Origin: an uncultured Pseudokineococcus sp.
GTDB lineage: Bacteria > Actinomycetota > Actinomycetes > Actinomycetales > Quadrisphaeraceae
Direction of reading: 5' to 3'
NCBI RefSeq assembly: GCF_947499845.1
Contig: NZ_CANMPM010000002.1
Span: 1 to 64,000, forward strand
DNA: 64,000 nucleotides
Shown here: positions 20,963-28,967 of the stretch, in pieces
Numbering within the stretch: the first letter of the stretch is position 1
How the letters are laid out: every line of letters starts with the position of its first letter
Translations under genes and position numbers: made by a program
The notes under the pieces: generated by a model
Seen by the model: only the letters and a program-made list of their open reading frames with translations
What the model was told of the DNA's origin: nothing
Database searches by the model: none

Positions 20963-22551
20963 CGCGCCGCCTCCGTCGCCGCGATGGCGCGCAGCTGCTG
21001 GAACGCCGTGTAGTTGCCGACCACGTCGACCTCCTCCGCCGGGGGCCCGCCCCGCTCGGGCCCGCTGCCGGGCGCCCCGAGGGCGCGGGCGGCGCGCAGC
21101 GCGTCGCGCAGGCCCGGCACCCGCTCGTGCTCGACGCCGGCGACGACGAGCCGCAGCGACAGGTCGGCCGCCCGCTCCCCCGCCACGACGACCCGGCGGC
21201 CGGCGAGGCGCTCGAAGGGCACGTCGTAGATCCACGAGGTGTCGCGGCCGTCGGCCCCCTGCGCGTTGATGGCGAGGACGAGGGGCCGGTCGCTCGTGCC
21301 CATGACGTCGAAGTTCTCCACCCAGCCGGCCGGGTTCTTCGCCAGGAGGAGCCAGAAGCGCACGCCCTCGGCGCGCAGCCAGGCGTAGCGACCCGCCACG
21401 TCACCGACGTCGGCCATGGCCGCGAGCGCGGCGCCGAGCCCGACGCCGAGCTCGCCCGCCGCGGCGGCCGCCATGACGGCGTTGCGCCGGTTCGCCTGGC
21501 CGGGCAGGGCCAGGCGCACGGGGTGCCCGCCGGGCCCGGGAGTCGCAGCGCCCTGTGCCGTCGGGGCGCCCCCGGCGGGGGCGCCGACCTCGCGGGCGAC
21601 GTCGCCCTCGAGGACGAGCGAGGGCGTCGGGCGGGCGAGCCCGCAGCTGCGGCAGCGCCAGCCGCCGGAGGGCGCGGCGTCACCGGGCACCGCGCCGGCG
21701 GGGGCGGCTTCCACGGCGGCCGTGGCCTCGCGCTCGTCGTCGGGGTCGCCCGGCAGCGTGAGCAGCTGCTCGCAGCGCGGGCAGCTGCGCGCGTCGGCCG
21801 TCCACGACGCGCCGACCGAGACCCACACGACGCGGGGGGCCGACGACGCCGCCCAGACGACGAGGGGGTCGTCGGCGTTCGCCACGACGACGCCGCGGCC
21901 GCCGGCCGCGCCGAGCCCCGCGAGCGCCGTGCGCCACCCCGCGGCGAGCTGCCGCGTCTCGGCGGTGCGGTCGAGCTGGTCGCGGGAGAGGTTCATGAGG
22001 AGGACGACGCGGGGCGCCAGCTCGGGCAGGAGCCCGGCGAGGTGCATCTCGTCGACCTCGAGGACGGCGTCGCCCGGCCCGCTCGTCAGGGCCGTGACGA
22101 TGCCTGCGCGCATGTTGGCGCCGCCGCCGTTGCTGACGACCGCGCGGGGCGCGCCGTCCCCTGCGGCGAGGGCCGCCGTCAGCAGGCGGGTGGTCGTCGT
22201 CTTGCCGTTGGTCGCCGAGACGACGGCGGCCACGCGCTCCCCGGCCAGCTCGTGCACGGCGCGCGGGGCGAGGCGGAGCACGACGCGACCGGCGACGACC
22301 TCACCGGCGCCGCGGCCCAGCAGTCGCGACGCCGCCCCCGCCGCGGCCCCCGCCGCGCGGGCGGCGCGGGTGCGCAGCCCCGCGCGCGAGGCCGGCCGCA
22401 CCGGCGCTGGGCGGCCCGCCGGGGGCGCCGCCGGCGAGTCGGAGGTGCCCGGCGCGGGCGCGCCGACGGGCAGCGCCTCGCGCGGCGCACCCCCGCTCGA
22501 CGCCTCCCCCGAGGCGCCGGGCTCCGGCGCCGAGGAGCCGGCGCCGCTCAC
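20959..22551 (-). CDS. murT: Lipid II isoglutaminyl synthase subunit MurT
   Basis: This 530-residue Mur-ligase-like ATPase is the synthetase partner of GatD. After a long Pro/Ala/Gly-rich N-terminus (about 75 residues), the P-loop VSATNGKTTTTRLL is intact. A four-Cys zinc ribbon (CPRCEQLL and WRCRSCGLARP) inserted in the central domain is typical of MurT. The central NLSRDQLDRTAE and the C-terminal DUF1727 region (KNPAGWVENFDVMG, DTSWIYDVPFE) are present. The N-terminal extension and the linker between the zinc-ribbon pairs are longer than I expect for the family. The GTG start overlaps the preceding gene by four bases. Confidence 0.92.
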   Translation of the reverse strand: MSGAGSSAPEPGASGEASSGGAPREALPVGAPAPGTSDSPAAPPAGRPAPVRPASRAGLRTRAARAAGAAAGAASRLLGRGAGEVVAGRVVLRLAPRAVHELAGERVAAVVSATNGKTTTTRLLTAALAAGDGAPRAVVSNGGGANMRAGIVTALTSGPGDAVLEVDEMHLAGLLPELAPRVVLLMNLSRDQLDRTAETRQLAAGWRTALAGLGAAGGRGVVVANADDPLVVWAASSAPRVVWVSVGASWTADARSCPRCEQLLTLPGDPDDEREATAAVEAAPAGAVPGDAAPSGGWRCRSCGLARPTPSLVLEGDVAREVGAPAGGAPTAQGAATPGPGGHPVRLALPGQANRRNAVMAAAAAGELGVGLGAALAAMADVGDVAGRYAWLRAEGVRFWLLLAKNPAGWVENFDVMGTSDRPLVLAINAQGADGRDTSWIYDVPFERLAGRRVVVAGERAADLSLRLVVAGVEHERVPGLRDALRAARALGAPGSGPERGGPPAEEVDVVGNYTAFQQLRAIAATEAAR

Positions 22552-22931
22552 GGCGCGCCCCCGCCGGGGCGGCCGGGGTCTGGGCGGTCGGGGTCGGGGC
22601 GGTCGGGGTCGCGACGGTCGGCCCCCCCGGGCGCCGGGCCGTCGTCCCCGCCGCCGCGCCGGCGCTCGTCCTCGGCGGCCTCGTCCTGGCGACGGCGGTG
22701 CTCCATGCGGCGCAGACGGCTCACCATGTTGACGAGGAGGAGGACCACGGCGAGGACCACGAGGAAGGTCCAGATGAAGCCCTCGGTGCCGGGGCCCACC
22801 GAGGACGGCGCCGGGCCCTCACCGGGCGCGGGGGTGGGCGGTGAGCCCCCGAGGCCCACGACCGGGGCGACGAGCAGGGCCCCGACCGGCGTCGCGGCCC
22901 CCGCCACGAGCCAGGTCGCGGCCCAGCTCAC
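22548..22931 (-). CDS. Small membrane protein between mca and murT
   Basis: This 127-residue protein has two membrane segments (about residues 3-24 and 47-66) separated by a Pro/Gly-rich loop. The C-terminus is highly charged, with [21 protein letters not shown] and then a DPDRPDP-type repeat encoded by tandem GGTCGGGGC-like DNA. It has no recognisable catalytic motif. In mycobacteria a small membrane gene also lies next to mca (Rv1083, from memory). It overlaps both neighbours by 4 bases, so it belongs to the operon. A role in anchoring or positioning its neighbours' products is a guess. Confidence 0.8.
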   Translation of the reverse strand: MSWAATWLVAGAATPVGALLVAPVVGLGGSPPTPAPGEGPAPSSVGPGTEGFIWTFLVVLAVVLLLVNMVSRLRRMEHRRRQDEAAEDERRRGGGDDGPAPGGADRRDPDRPDPDRPDPGRPGGGAP

Positions 22932-23941
22932 GCGGCGGACCCCGGCGCGGGCGCCGTCCCGCCGACGACGTCGCGCACGCCCGCGAACAGGTCGTCCTCC
23001 GGCGTGGCCGTGCCGACGGCGCTGCGGGCGAGCTCGAACTCCTCGGTGGGCCACAGCTCCGCCTGCTGCTGGCGGGGCACGCGGAAGAAGAAGCCGCCCG
23101 GGTCGATCTGCGTGGCGTGGGCCAGCAGCGCGCGGTCGCGCGCCTCGAAGTGCTCGGCGCAGCGGATGCGGGCGTCGATGCGCCGCTCGGGGCGGTCGGA
23201 GCGCTGCTCGAGCCACTCGGCGAAGGGCGACTCCCCGCCGGACTCGACGATCGCCCGGTGGAAGACCTCGATGCGCTCCCGGCTGAAACCGCCGTTGTAG
23301 TACAGCTTGAGCGGCTGCCACGGCTCGCCGCCGGGGAAGCGCTCGAGGTCGGCGGCGCCCTCGAAGGCGGCGACGGAGACCTTGTGGCACATGACGTGGT
23401 CGGGGTGCGGGTAGCCGCCGTTCTCGTCGTACGTCGTCATGACGTGCGGGCGGAACTCGCGGACGACGCGCACGAGGGCGGCGGCGGCCGTCTCGACGTC
23501 CTCCAGGCCGAAGCACCCCGGGGGCAGCGGCGGCAGCGGGTCGCCCTCGGGCAGGCCGGAGTCGACGAAGCCGAGCCAGCGGTGGCGCACGCCGAGGGCC
23601 TGGGCCGCGGCCGCCATCTCGTGGCGGCGCACCTCGGCCATGTCGCGCAGCACGTGCGGGTCGCCGGCGAGGTTGGGGTTGAGGATGTCGCCGCGCTCGC
23701 CACCGGTGCAGCTGACGACCATGACCTCGACGCCCTCGGCCACGTACTTCGCCGAGGTGGCCGCGCCCTTGCTCGACTCGTCGTCGGGGTGGGCGTGCAC
23801 GGCCATGAGGCGCAGGGGCCCGCCGTCCGCCCGCAGGGCCGCCGTCGCGGCGTCCCCCAGCTCCACGTCGGCGGGTCGCGGCGCCTGCCGCGCGTGCGCC
23901 TCGGGCCCGCCCTCGCGGGTGGCCACGCCGTTCTCTGACAC
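22928..23941 (-). CDS. mca: Mycothiol S-conjugate amidase
   Basis: This 337-residue zinc amidase cleaves mycothiol conjugates of electrophiles and drugs, releasing a mercapturic acid for export and GlcN-Ins for mycothiol recycling. The metal motif [14 protein letters not shown] is present, together with [12 protein letters not shown] and [15 protein letters not shown], which carries the third metal His. It can be confused with MshB (the deacetylase), but the length and the greA-DUF4307 context favour Mca. The GTG start at 23939-23941 is preceded by GGAGGAG at 5 bases. It leads the operon with murT/gatD and diverges from the DUF4307 gene, whose start region overlaps its promoter. Confidence 0.93.
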   Translation of the reverse strand: MSENGVATREGGPEAHARQAPRPADVELGDAATAALRADGGPLRLMAVHAHPDDESSKGAATSAKYVAEGVEVMVVSCTGGERGDILNPNLAGDPHVLRDMAEVRRHEMAAAAQALGVRHRWLGFVDSGLPEGDPLPPLPPGCFGLEDVETAAAALVRVVREFRPHVMTTYDENGGYPHPDHVMCHKVSVAAFEGAADLERFPGGEPWQPLKLYYNGGFSRERIEVFHRAIVESGGESPFAEWLEQRSDRPERRIDARIRCAEHFEARDRALLAHATQIDPGGFFFRVPRQQQAELWPTEEFELARSAVGTATPEDDLFAGVRDVVGGTAPAPGSAA

Positions 23942-24100
23942 CTGGGCTCCTCCTCGTCGTCGCCGTCGGCGACACTGGGTGTGCGCCGCGGGGTGGACGA
24001 GGAGCCATTCTGGACGACGCGGGCGGCGCTGCGGTGCAGCCCCCCGCCGAGCCGGGCAGGAGCGGCGCGCGACGGGACGACGACGGAGGCGGGGACGGCG

Positions 24101-24541
24101 GTGGCGAGCACGGCGGGGAGCGGTGGCGCAGGCTCGCGCACGGCGCGCCTGGATGAGCGCTACGGGCGGCGCGCGCCCTCGCCCCGACGGCGCCGCGCCC
24201 GAGTCCTCGTCGCGGCGGTCGGCGGCGCGGCCGTCCTGGCGTGGGCGGCCTGGGCCGGCCCCGCGCTGCTGCTGGGCGAGGGCGTCTCGACGCAGGTCGT
24301 CGGCTTCTCCGCCCCCACGGCGACGGCGGTGGAGCTCGACTTCCAGGTGACCATGGACCCGGGCCGCACGGCGCGGTGCGACCTGCGCGCGCTGGCCGAG
24401 GACTTCACGACGGTCGGCTGGCAGACCGTCGACGTCGGTCCGTCCGACGGCGACGTCGTCCGGCGGTCGGTCGAGATCCGCACCCAGCAGCCCGCCGTCA
24501 GCGCCGAGGTCATGGGCTGCGAGCTGCTCGCCGACGGCTGA
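24101..24541 (+). CDS. DUF4307 family membrane-anchored protein
   Basis: This protein of about 146 residues has one membrane segment ([20 protein letters not shown]) and an extracytoplasmic domain with [21 protein letters not shown] and the C-terminal CELLADG. Together with the LDERYGRR start and the position between mca and greA, this matches the actinobacterial DUF4307 family, whose function is unknown. The start is uncertain: GTG codons at 23981 and 23993 would add up to 40 residues of low-quality sequence. I prefer the GTG at 24101, with GGAGG about 12 bases upstream, because family members begin shortly before LDERYG. Confidence 0.75.
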   Translation: MASTAGSGGAGSRTARLDERYGRRAPSPRRRRARVLVAAVGGAAVLAWAAWAGPALLLGEGVSTQVVGFSAPTATAVELDFQVTMDPGRTARCDLRALAEDFTTVGWQTVDVGPSDGDVVRRSVEIRTQQPAVSAEVMGCELLADG

Positions 24542-24578
24542 GCCCCCCGTCGCCGCACGGCCCCGCGCCCCCATCGGC

Positions 24579-24584
24579 TAGCAT
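24579..24584 (+). promoter_or_regulatory. Putative -10 box with a long greA leader
   Basis: TAGCAT fits TANNNT and lies 272 bp before the greA GTG. If used, the mRNA would carry an untranslated leader of about 265 nt, extremely GC-rich and full of short inverted repeats. No open frame in the leader looks like a gene. No -35 box is clear. Confidence 0.35.
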
Positions 24585-24856
24585 CTCGCCTTCGCGGTGC
24601 TGCGGAGCGCGCCCGCGACGGCCGCTCCCGGCACCGGTCCGGCACCGGGGCCGGACCGAGCAGCCGCCCCGGGGACCGCACCGCAGGGGACGCTGGTCCC
24701 AGGGGCCGCCGGGCCCCGGGGGACGGGGCCACCGGACCGCACCAGCAGCACCGCACCACGAGCACGACCACGTCGAGACCAGGGCGTCGCGCACCGCGCA
24801 CCGCCCTCCCGCACCCCGCCCGCGCACCGCGGGCGGCGCACCGAAGGAGGTCCTCC

Positions 24857-25381
24857 GTGACCGACATGACGCAGACGCCCGCGCCCGCGCCGGCCGACGG
24901 CCAGCGCGAGCCCGCGTGGCTCACGCAGGAGGCCTACGACCGCCTCAAGGGTGAGCTGGACCACCTCACCGGGCCCGCCCGCCAGGAGATCGCCCAGCGC
25001 ATCGAGGCCGCCCGCGAGGAGGGCGACCTCAAGGAGAACGGCGGCTACCACGCCGCCAAGGAGGAGCAGGGCAAGCAGGAGGGCCGCATCCGCCAGCTCA
25101 CCGCCCTGCTCCGCGACGCACGCGTGGGCGAGGCGCCGCAGGACTCCGGGCGCGTCCAGCCCGGCATGGTCGTCGTCGCCGAGGTGGCGGGCCGCGAGAT
25201 GCGCTTCCTCTTCGGCTCCCGCGAGGTCGCCGAGGGCGCCGACATGGACGTCTACAGCCCCACCTCCCCGCTCGGCGAGGCCATCTCCGGCCTGTCCGCC
25301 GGCGACGAGACGACGTACACGGCCCCCAACGGGCGCTCGATCCCCGTGAAGGTCGTCTCCGCGAAGCCCTTCTCCGGCTGA
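24857..25381 (+). CDS. greA: Transcription elongation factor GreA
   Basis: This 174-residue factor binds the secondary channel of RNA polymerase and triggers cleavage of backtracked RNA. The N-terminal coiled coil has WLTQEAYDRLKGELDHLTG and the acidic tip AREEGDLKENGGYHAAKEEQ. The C-terminal globular domain has SPTSPLGEAISGLSAGDE and the closing basic VKVVSAKPF. An N-terminal tail of about 18 residues is typical of actinobacteria. The GTG start at 24857 has AAGGAGG at 6 bases. It is convergent with the exporter genes across a 21-bp hairpin. Confidence 0.95.
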   Translation: MTDMTQTPAPAPADGQREPAWLTQEAYDRLKGELDHLTGPARQEIAQRIEAAREEGDLKENGGYHAAKEEQGKQEGRIRQLTALLRDARVGEAPQDSGRVQPGMVVVAEVAGREMRFLFGSREVAEGADMDVYSPTSPLGEAISGLSAGDETTYTAPNGRSIPVKVVSAKPFSG

Positions 25382-25416
25382 CGCCCGCGCCGCGCGGTCG
25401 CGCGGCACGGACCGCG

Positions 25417-25462
25417 CACGACGACGGCCCGGCACCCCTCGGGGTGCCGGGCCGTCGTCGTG
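25417..25462. terminator. 21-bp hairpin between greA and the exporter permease gene
   Basis: Arms 25417-25437 and 25442-25462 are perfect inverted repeats around a 4-base loop, in the gap between two convergent genes. It has no T-run. Confidence 0.75.
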
Positions 25463-25473
25463 CCGGGCGGGCG

Positions 25474-26373
25474 TCAGCGGGCGGCCGCCCGCTGGTACTG
25501 CCGGACGGTGAGCGGCACGAAGATCGCGAGCAGCACCAGGCCCCACAGGAGCGTGTAGAGCACGGGGTTCTGCAGCGCCCAGGCCGTCGGCTCCGGGGTG
25601 CCGGCGGGGAGGTTGCCGAAGAGCTCGCGCACCGCCTGCGTCACCGCGGAGACGGGGTTCCACTCCGCGAAGGCCCGCAGAGCGCTAGGGAAGCTCTCCA
25701 GCGGCACGAACGTGTTGGCGATGAACGTCAGCGGGAAGATGACGATGAAGGTCACGTTGTTGAAGACCTCCGGCGTCCGGACGAGCAGGCCGAGGAAGGC
25801 CATGATCCAGCTGACGCAGTACGCGAAGAAGAGCAGCAGGACGTAGCCGAGCAGCGCCTCCCCCACCGACGTCGAGATGCGCCACCCGACCACCAGACCG
25901 GTGATCGTCATGATCACGACGGTGAGCAGGTTGTTGACGACGTCGGCCGTGGTGCGGCCCACGAGCACGGCGGACGACGCCATGGGCAGCGACCGGAAGC
26001 GGTCGATGATCCCGGACTTGAGGTCCTGGGCCATGCTCGAGCCGGTGATGGTGGCCCCGAAGATGACGGTCTGGGCGAAGATCCCGGCGATGAGGTACTC
26101 GCGGTAGGCCGCCGGGTCGGGCTGCGCGCCTCCCGCGCCGGGCAGCGCGATGGCGCCGCCGAAGACGTAGGCGAAGAGCAGCACGAACATGATCGGCGAG
26201 ACGATCGACCCGACGAGAAGGTCGGGCACCCGCTTGATGCGGATGAGGTTGCGCCGGGCGACCGTCCAGCCGTCGCCGAGCGCCTGGCCGAGGCCGCCCG
26301 CGGGCGGCGGCTCGAGGCGGCGACCGGTGCCCGCGGCACCGCTCGTGGGCTGCCCCGTGGTCGTGGTGCTCAT
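25474..26373 (-). CDS. ABC-2 type exporter permease, DrrB-like
   Basis: This 299-residue integral membrane protein of the ABC-2 family has six predicted membrane segments from about residue 53 (LLVGSIVSPIMFVLLFAYVFGGA). DLKSGIIDRFRSLPMASSAVLVGR is the conserved cytoplasmic loop of DrrB/daunorubicin-resistance permeases. ATG start, overlapping the stop of the ATPase gene by 4 bases (ATGA). It pairs with that ATPase as an exporter of a drug, lipid or glycolipid. The substrate cannot be told from sequence. Confidence 0.88.
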   Translation of the reverse strand: MSTTTTGQPTSGAAGTGRRLEPPPAGGLGQALGDGWTVARRNLIRIKRVPDLLVGSIVSPIMFVLLFAYVFGGAIALPGAGGAQPDPAAYREYLIAGIFAQTVIFGATITGSSMAQDLKSGIIDRFRSLPMASSAVLVGRTTADVVNNLLTVVIMTITGLVVGWRISTSVGEALLGYVLLLFFAYCVSWIMAFLGLLVRTPEVFNNVTFIVIFPLTFIANTFVPLESFPSALRAFAEWNPVSAVTQAVRELFGNLPAGTPEPTAWALQNPVLYTLLWGLVLLAIFVPLTVRQYQRAAAR

Positions 26374-27476
26374 CGTGCGTGCTCCCCTCGTCGGCGACCG
26401 CCTCGTCGGCGCTTCCCGCCGCCGTCCTCCGGCGCCGGCTCCCCTGCGTCGTCGGCCTCCTCCGCGGCCCGGCCCGTCAGCGTGAGGAACACGTCATCGA
26501 GGGTGGGCCGGCGCACGCCGGCGTCGAGCACCTCGGCGCCGCTCTCGCGCAGGTCGCCCAGCACGGCGACGAGCGTGGCCGTGCCGCCGCTCGCGGGCGC
26601 GGACAACGAGCGCGTCTGCTCGTCGACGGCGACCTCGCTCGCCCCGGCGCGCTCGAGCGCGGCGCGGGCCGCGCCGACGTCCTCGGCGCTCGCCAGCGTG
26701 ATCTCCACGCGCTCGCCGCCGACCTGCGCCTTGAGCTCGTCGGCGGTGCCCTCGGCGATGACGCGGCCGTGGTCGATGACGGCGATCGAGTCGGCGAGCC
26801 GGTCCGCCTCCTCGAGGTACTGCGTCGTCAGCAGCAGCGTCGTCCCGCCGGACACGAGCTCGGAGATGACCTCCCACATGCCGAGGCGGCTGCGGGGGTC
26901 GAGGCCCGTGGTCGGCTCGTCGAGGAAGAGCACCTCGGGCTCGGCGACGAGGGCGCCCGCCAGGTCGAGGCGGCGGCGCATGCCGCCCGAGTAGGTCTTC
27001 ACCGGCCGGGACCCGGCGTCGGTGAGGTCGAAGCGCTCGAGCAGCTCGCGGGCGCGGGCCCGGCTCGGCCCGCGGCCGAGGTGGTAGAGGTCGCCCACCA
27101 TCTGCAGGTTCTCGGTGCCGGTGAGCTGCTCGTCGACGGCGGCGTACTGGCCCGAGACGCCGATGCGCCGCCGCACGCCGGCCGGGTCGGCCAGGACGTC
27201 GACGCCCGCGACGCTCGCCCGGCCCTCGTCGGGGCGCAGCAGCGTCGTGAGCACGCGCACGGCCGTCGTCTTGCCCGCGCCGTTGGGCCCGAGCACGCCG
27301 AGGACGCTCCCGCGCGGCACGGAGAGGCTGAGCCCGTCGAGGGCCGTGACGCTGCCGTACCGCTTGACGAGGCCCTCGGCGACGACGGGGTGGTCCTGCG
27401 TGCTGCCGCGGGTGCCGCCCGTCGCCCCGGTGCGCGAGCGCGCCGCGGGCTCGGGCGTGGTCGCCGATGTGGTCAT
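26370..27476 (-). CDS. ABC-2 type exporter ATPase, DrrA-like
   Basis: This 368-residue protein has an N-terminal ABC domain with Walker A GPNGAGKTTAVRVL, signature YSGGMRRRLDLAGALV and Walker B EVLFLDEPTTGLDPRSR. The DrrA-type C-terminal domain (about 250-365) ends VFLTLTGRAAEEADD. The ATG at 27474-27476 is chosen because MTTSATTPEP begins a typical short tail, although the frame stays open another 130 bases upstream. It is translationally coupled to the permease. No TetR or other regulator gene sits beside the pair. Confidence 0.88.
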   Translation of the reverse strand: MTTSATTPEPAARSRTGATGGTRGSTQDHPVVAEGLVKRYGSVTALDGLSLSVPRGSVLGVLGPNGAGKTTAVRVLTTLLRPDEGRASVAGVDVLADPAGVRRRIGVSGQYAAVDEQLTGTENLQMVGDLYHLGRGPSRARARELLERFDLTDAGSRPVKTYSGGMRRRLDLAGALVAEPEVLFLDEPTTGLDPRSRLGMWEVISELVSGGTTLLLTTQYLEEADRLADSIAVIDHGRVIAEGTADELKAQVGGERVEITLASAEDVGAARAALERAGASEVAVDEQTRSLSAPASGGTATLVAVLGDLRESGAEVLDAGVRRPTLDDVFLTLTGRAAEEADDAGEPAPEDGGGKRRRGGRRRGEHAR

Positions 27477-27652
27477 GGGCGGACCGTAGCCAGGAGGTCC
27501 GACACCCGCTGCGGCCGGGGACCGGCCCGTCCGCACCGCGCCGTCCCCGCCAGGTCGTCCTCGTGCACGTCCGCCTCCTCCCGTGCGGCGGTCGCTCGAC
27601 CGCTGCACGTCCTCCGACCGCGCGCAGCCGCTGGACTCATCGGTCGGCGCCC

Positions 27653-27720
27653 GGCGACGGGACGGCGCGGTGGCGGTCAGGCGACGGGACGGCGCGGGTG
27701 GCGGTCAGGCGACGGGCCGC
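27653..27720. repeat. 27-28 bp tandem repeat spanning the ilvA stop codon
   Basis: GGCGACGGG recurs at 27653, 27680 and 27708, with GACGGCGCGG and TGGCGGTCAGGCGACGGG shared between units. The unit nearest the gene contains the ilvA stop codon (27705-27707), so the 3' end of ilvA appears duplicated downstream. The period differs from the 41-bp arrays. Confidence 0.65.
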
Positions 27721-28967
27721 ACCCCGGAGGCGGCGAGCGCGGCCAGAACCGCGGTCGCGTGGTCGTGCCCCTTGGTCTCGAGCTGCAGGCCGATCTCGAC
27801 CTCGTCGACGGCGAGGGCCGCCGTCGTGCGGGTGTGGAAGACCTCGAGGACGTTGGCGTCCGCCTCGGCGAGGACCGCGAGCACGCCGGACAGCGCGCCG
27901 GGGCGGTCCGGCACCCGCACCCGGCACCCGAGGTAGCGCCCCGCGGCCGCCATGCCGTGGCGGATGACGCGCATGAGCAGCAGCGGGTCGATGTTGCCGC
28001 CCGAGAGCACGACGGCGACGGGCGGCTCGAAGGCCTCCGGCGCCTCGAGGAGCGCGGCCGCCGCCGCCGCGCCGGCGGGCTCGACGACGAGCTTGCTGCG
28101 CTCGAGGAGCATCAGCAGCGCCCGCGAGAGCGACTCCTCGGCGACCGTGACGACGTCGTCGACGAGCTCGCGCACGAGCCCGAAGGGGACGTCTCCGGGC
28201 CGGCCGACGGCGATGCCGTCCGCCATCGTCGCCATCCGGGCGAGCGCCCGCGGCTCGCCGGCGTCGAGCGAGGCGGGCCAGGCTGCCGCGCCCTCCGCCT
28301 GCGCCGCGACGACCCGCACGTGCGGCGCGATCGCCTTCACCGCCGTCGCGATGCCCGCGACGAGCCCGCCTCCGCCCGTGCAGACGACGACCGTGCGGAC
28401 GTCGGGCGCCTGCTCGAGCAGCTCGAGGCCCACCGTCCCCTGCCCGGCGACGATGTCGGCGTGGTCGAAGGGGTGGATGAGCACCGCCCCGGTCTCCCGC
28501 TCGTGCGCCAGGGCGTGCACGAGGGCCTCGTCGACCGTCGTGCCCGCCTGGTGCACCTCGGCGCCGTACCGGCGGGTGGCCTCGACCTTGGGGATGGGCG
28601 CGCCGACGGGCATCCAGATCGTCGAGCGGATGCCGAGCAGCCGCGCCGCCAGCGCCACGCCCTGGGCGTGGTTGCCGGCGCTCGCGGCGACGACCCCGCG
28701 CTCCCGCTCGGCCTCCGACAGGCGCGACATCCGCGTGTAGGCACCGCGGATCTTGAACGAGCCCGCGTGCTGGAGGTTCTCGCACTTGAGCAGCACCGGG
28801 CCGCCCACCAGCTCCGACAGCGCGGCGCTCGGCTCGAGCGGCGTGCGCCGGACGACGCCGTCGAGCAGGGCGTCCGCGGCCCGGACGTCGTCGAGGGTGA
28901 CGGCGGGCAGCTGCTCGGCCCGACCGCCCGGTCCCGTGCTCGTCCCGGGGCTCGTCCGGGGGCTCAC
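27705..28967 (-). CDS. ilvA: Threonine ammonia-lyase (threonine deaminase)
   Basis: This 420-residue PLP enzyme converts threonine to 2-oxobutyrate and ammonia. The PLP lysine is in AGSFKIRGAYTRM, the phosphate-binding loop is CTGGGGLVAGIA, and ASAGNHAQGVALAA is conserved. The C-terminal 80 residues (CRVRVPDRPGALSGVLAVLAEA) form a single ACT-like domain, as in catabolic or short IlvA enzymes. The GTG start overlaps the stop of the cystathionine enzyme gene by 4 bases. The coupling is logical, because both enzymes can yield 2-oxobutyrate from amino acids. Confidence 0.9.
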   Translation of the reverse strand: MSPRTSPGTSTGPGGRAEQLPAVTLDDVRAADALLDGVVRRTPLEPSAALSELVGGPVLLKCENLQHAGSFKIRGAYTRMSRLSEAERERGVVAASAGNHAQGVALAARLLGIRSTIWMPVGAPIPKVEATRRYGAEVHQAGTTVDEALVHALAHERETGAVLIHPFDHADIVAGQGTVGLELLEQAPDVRTVVVCTGGGGLVAGIATAVKAIAPHVRVVAAQAEGAAAWPASLDAGEPRALARMATMADGIAVGRPGDVPFGLVRELVDDVVTVAEESLSRALLMLLERSKLVVEPAGAAAAAALLEAPEAFEPPVAVVLSGGNIDPLLLMRVIRHGMAAAGRYLGCRVRVPDRPGALSGVLAVLAEADANVLEVFHTRTTAALAVDEVEIGLQLETKGHDHATAVLAALAASGVRPVA

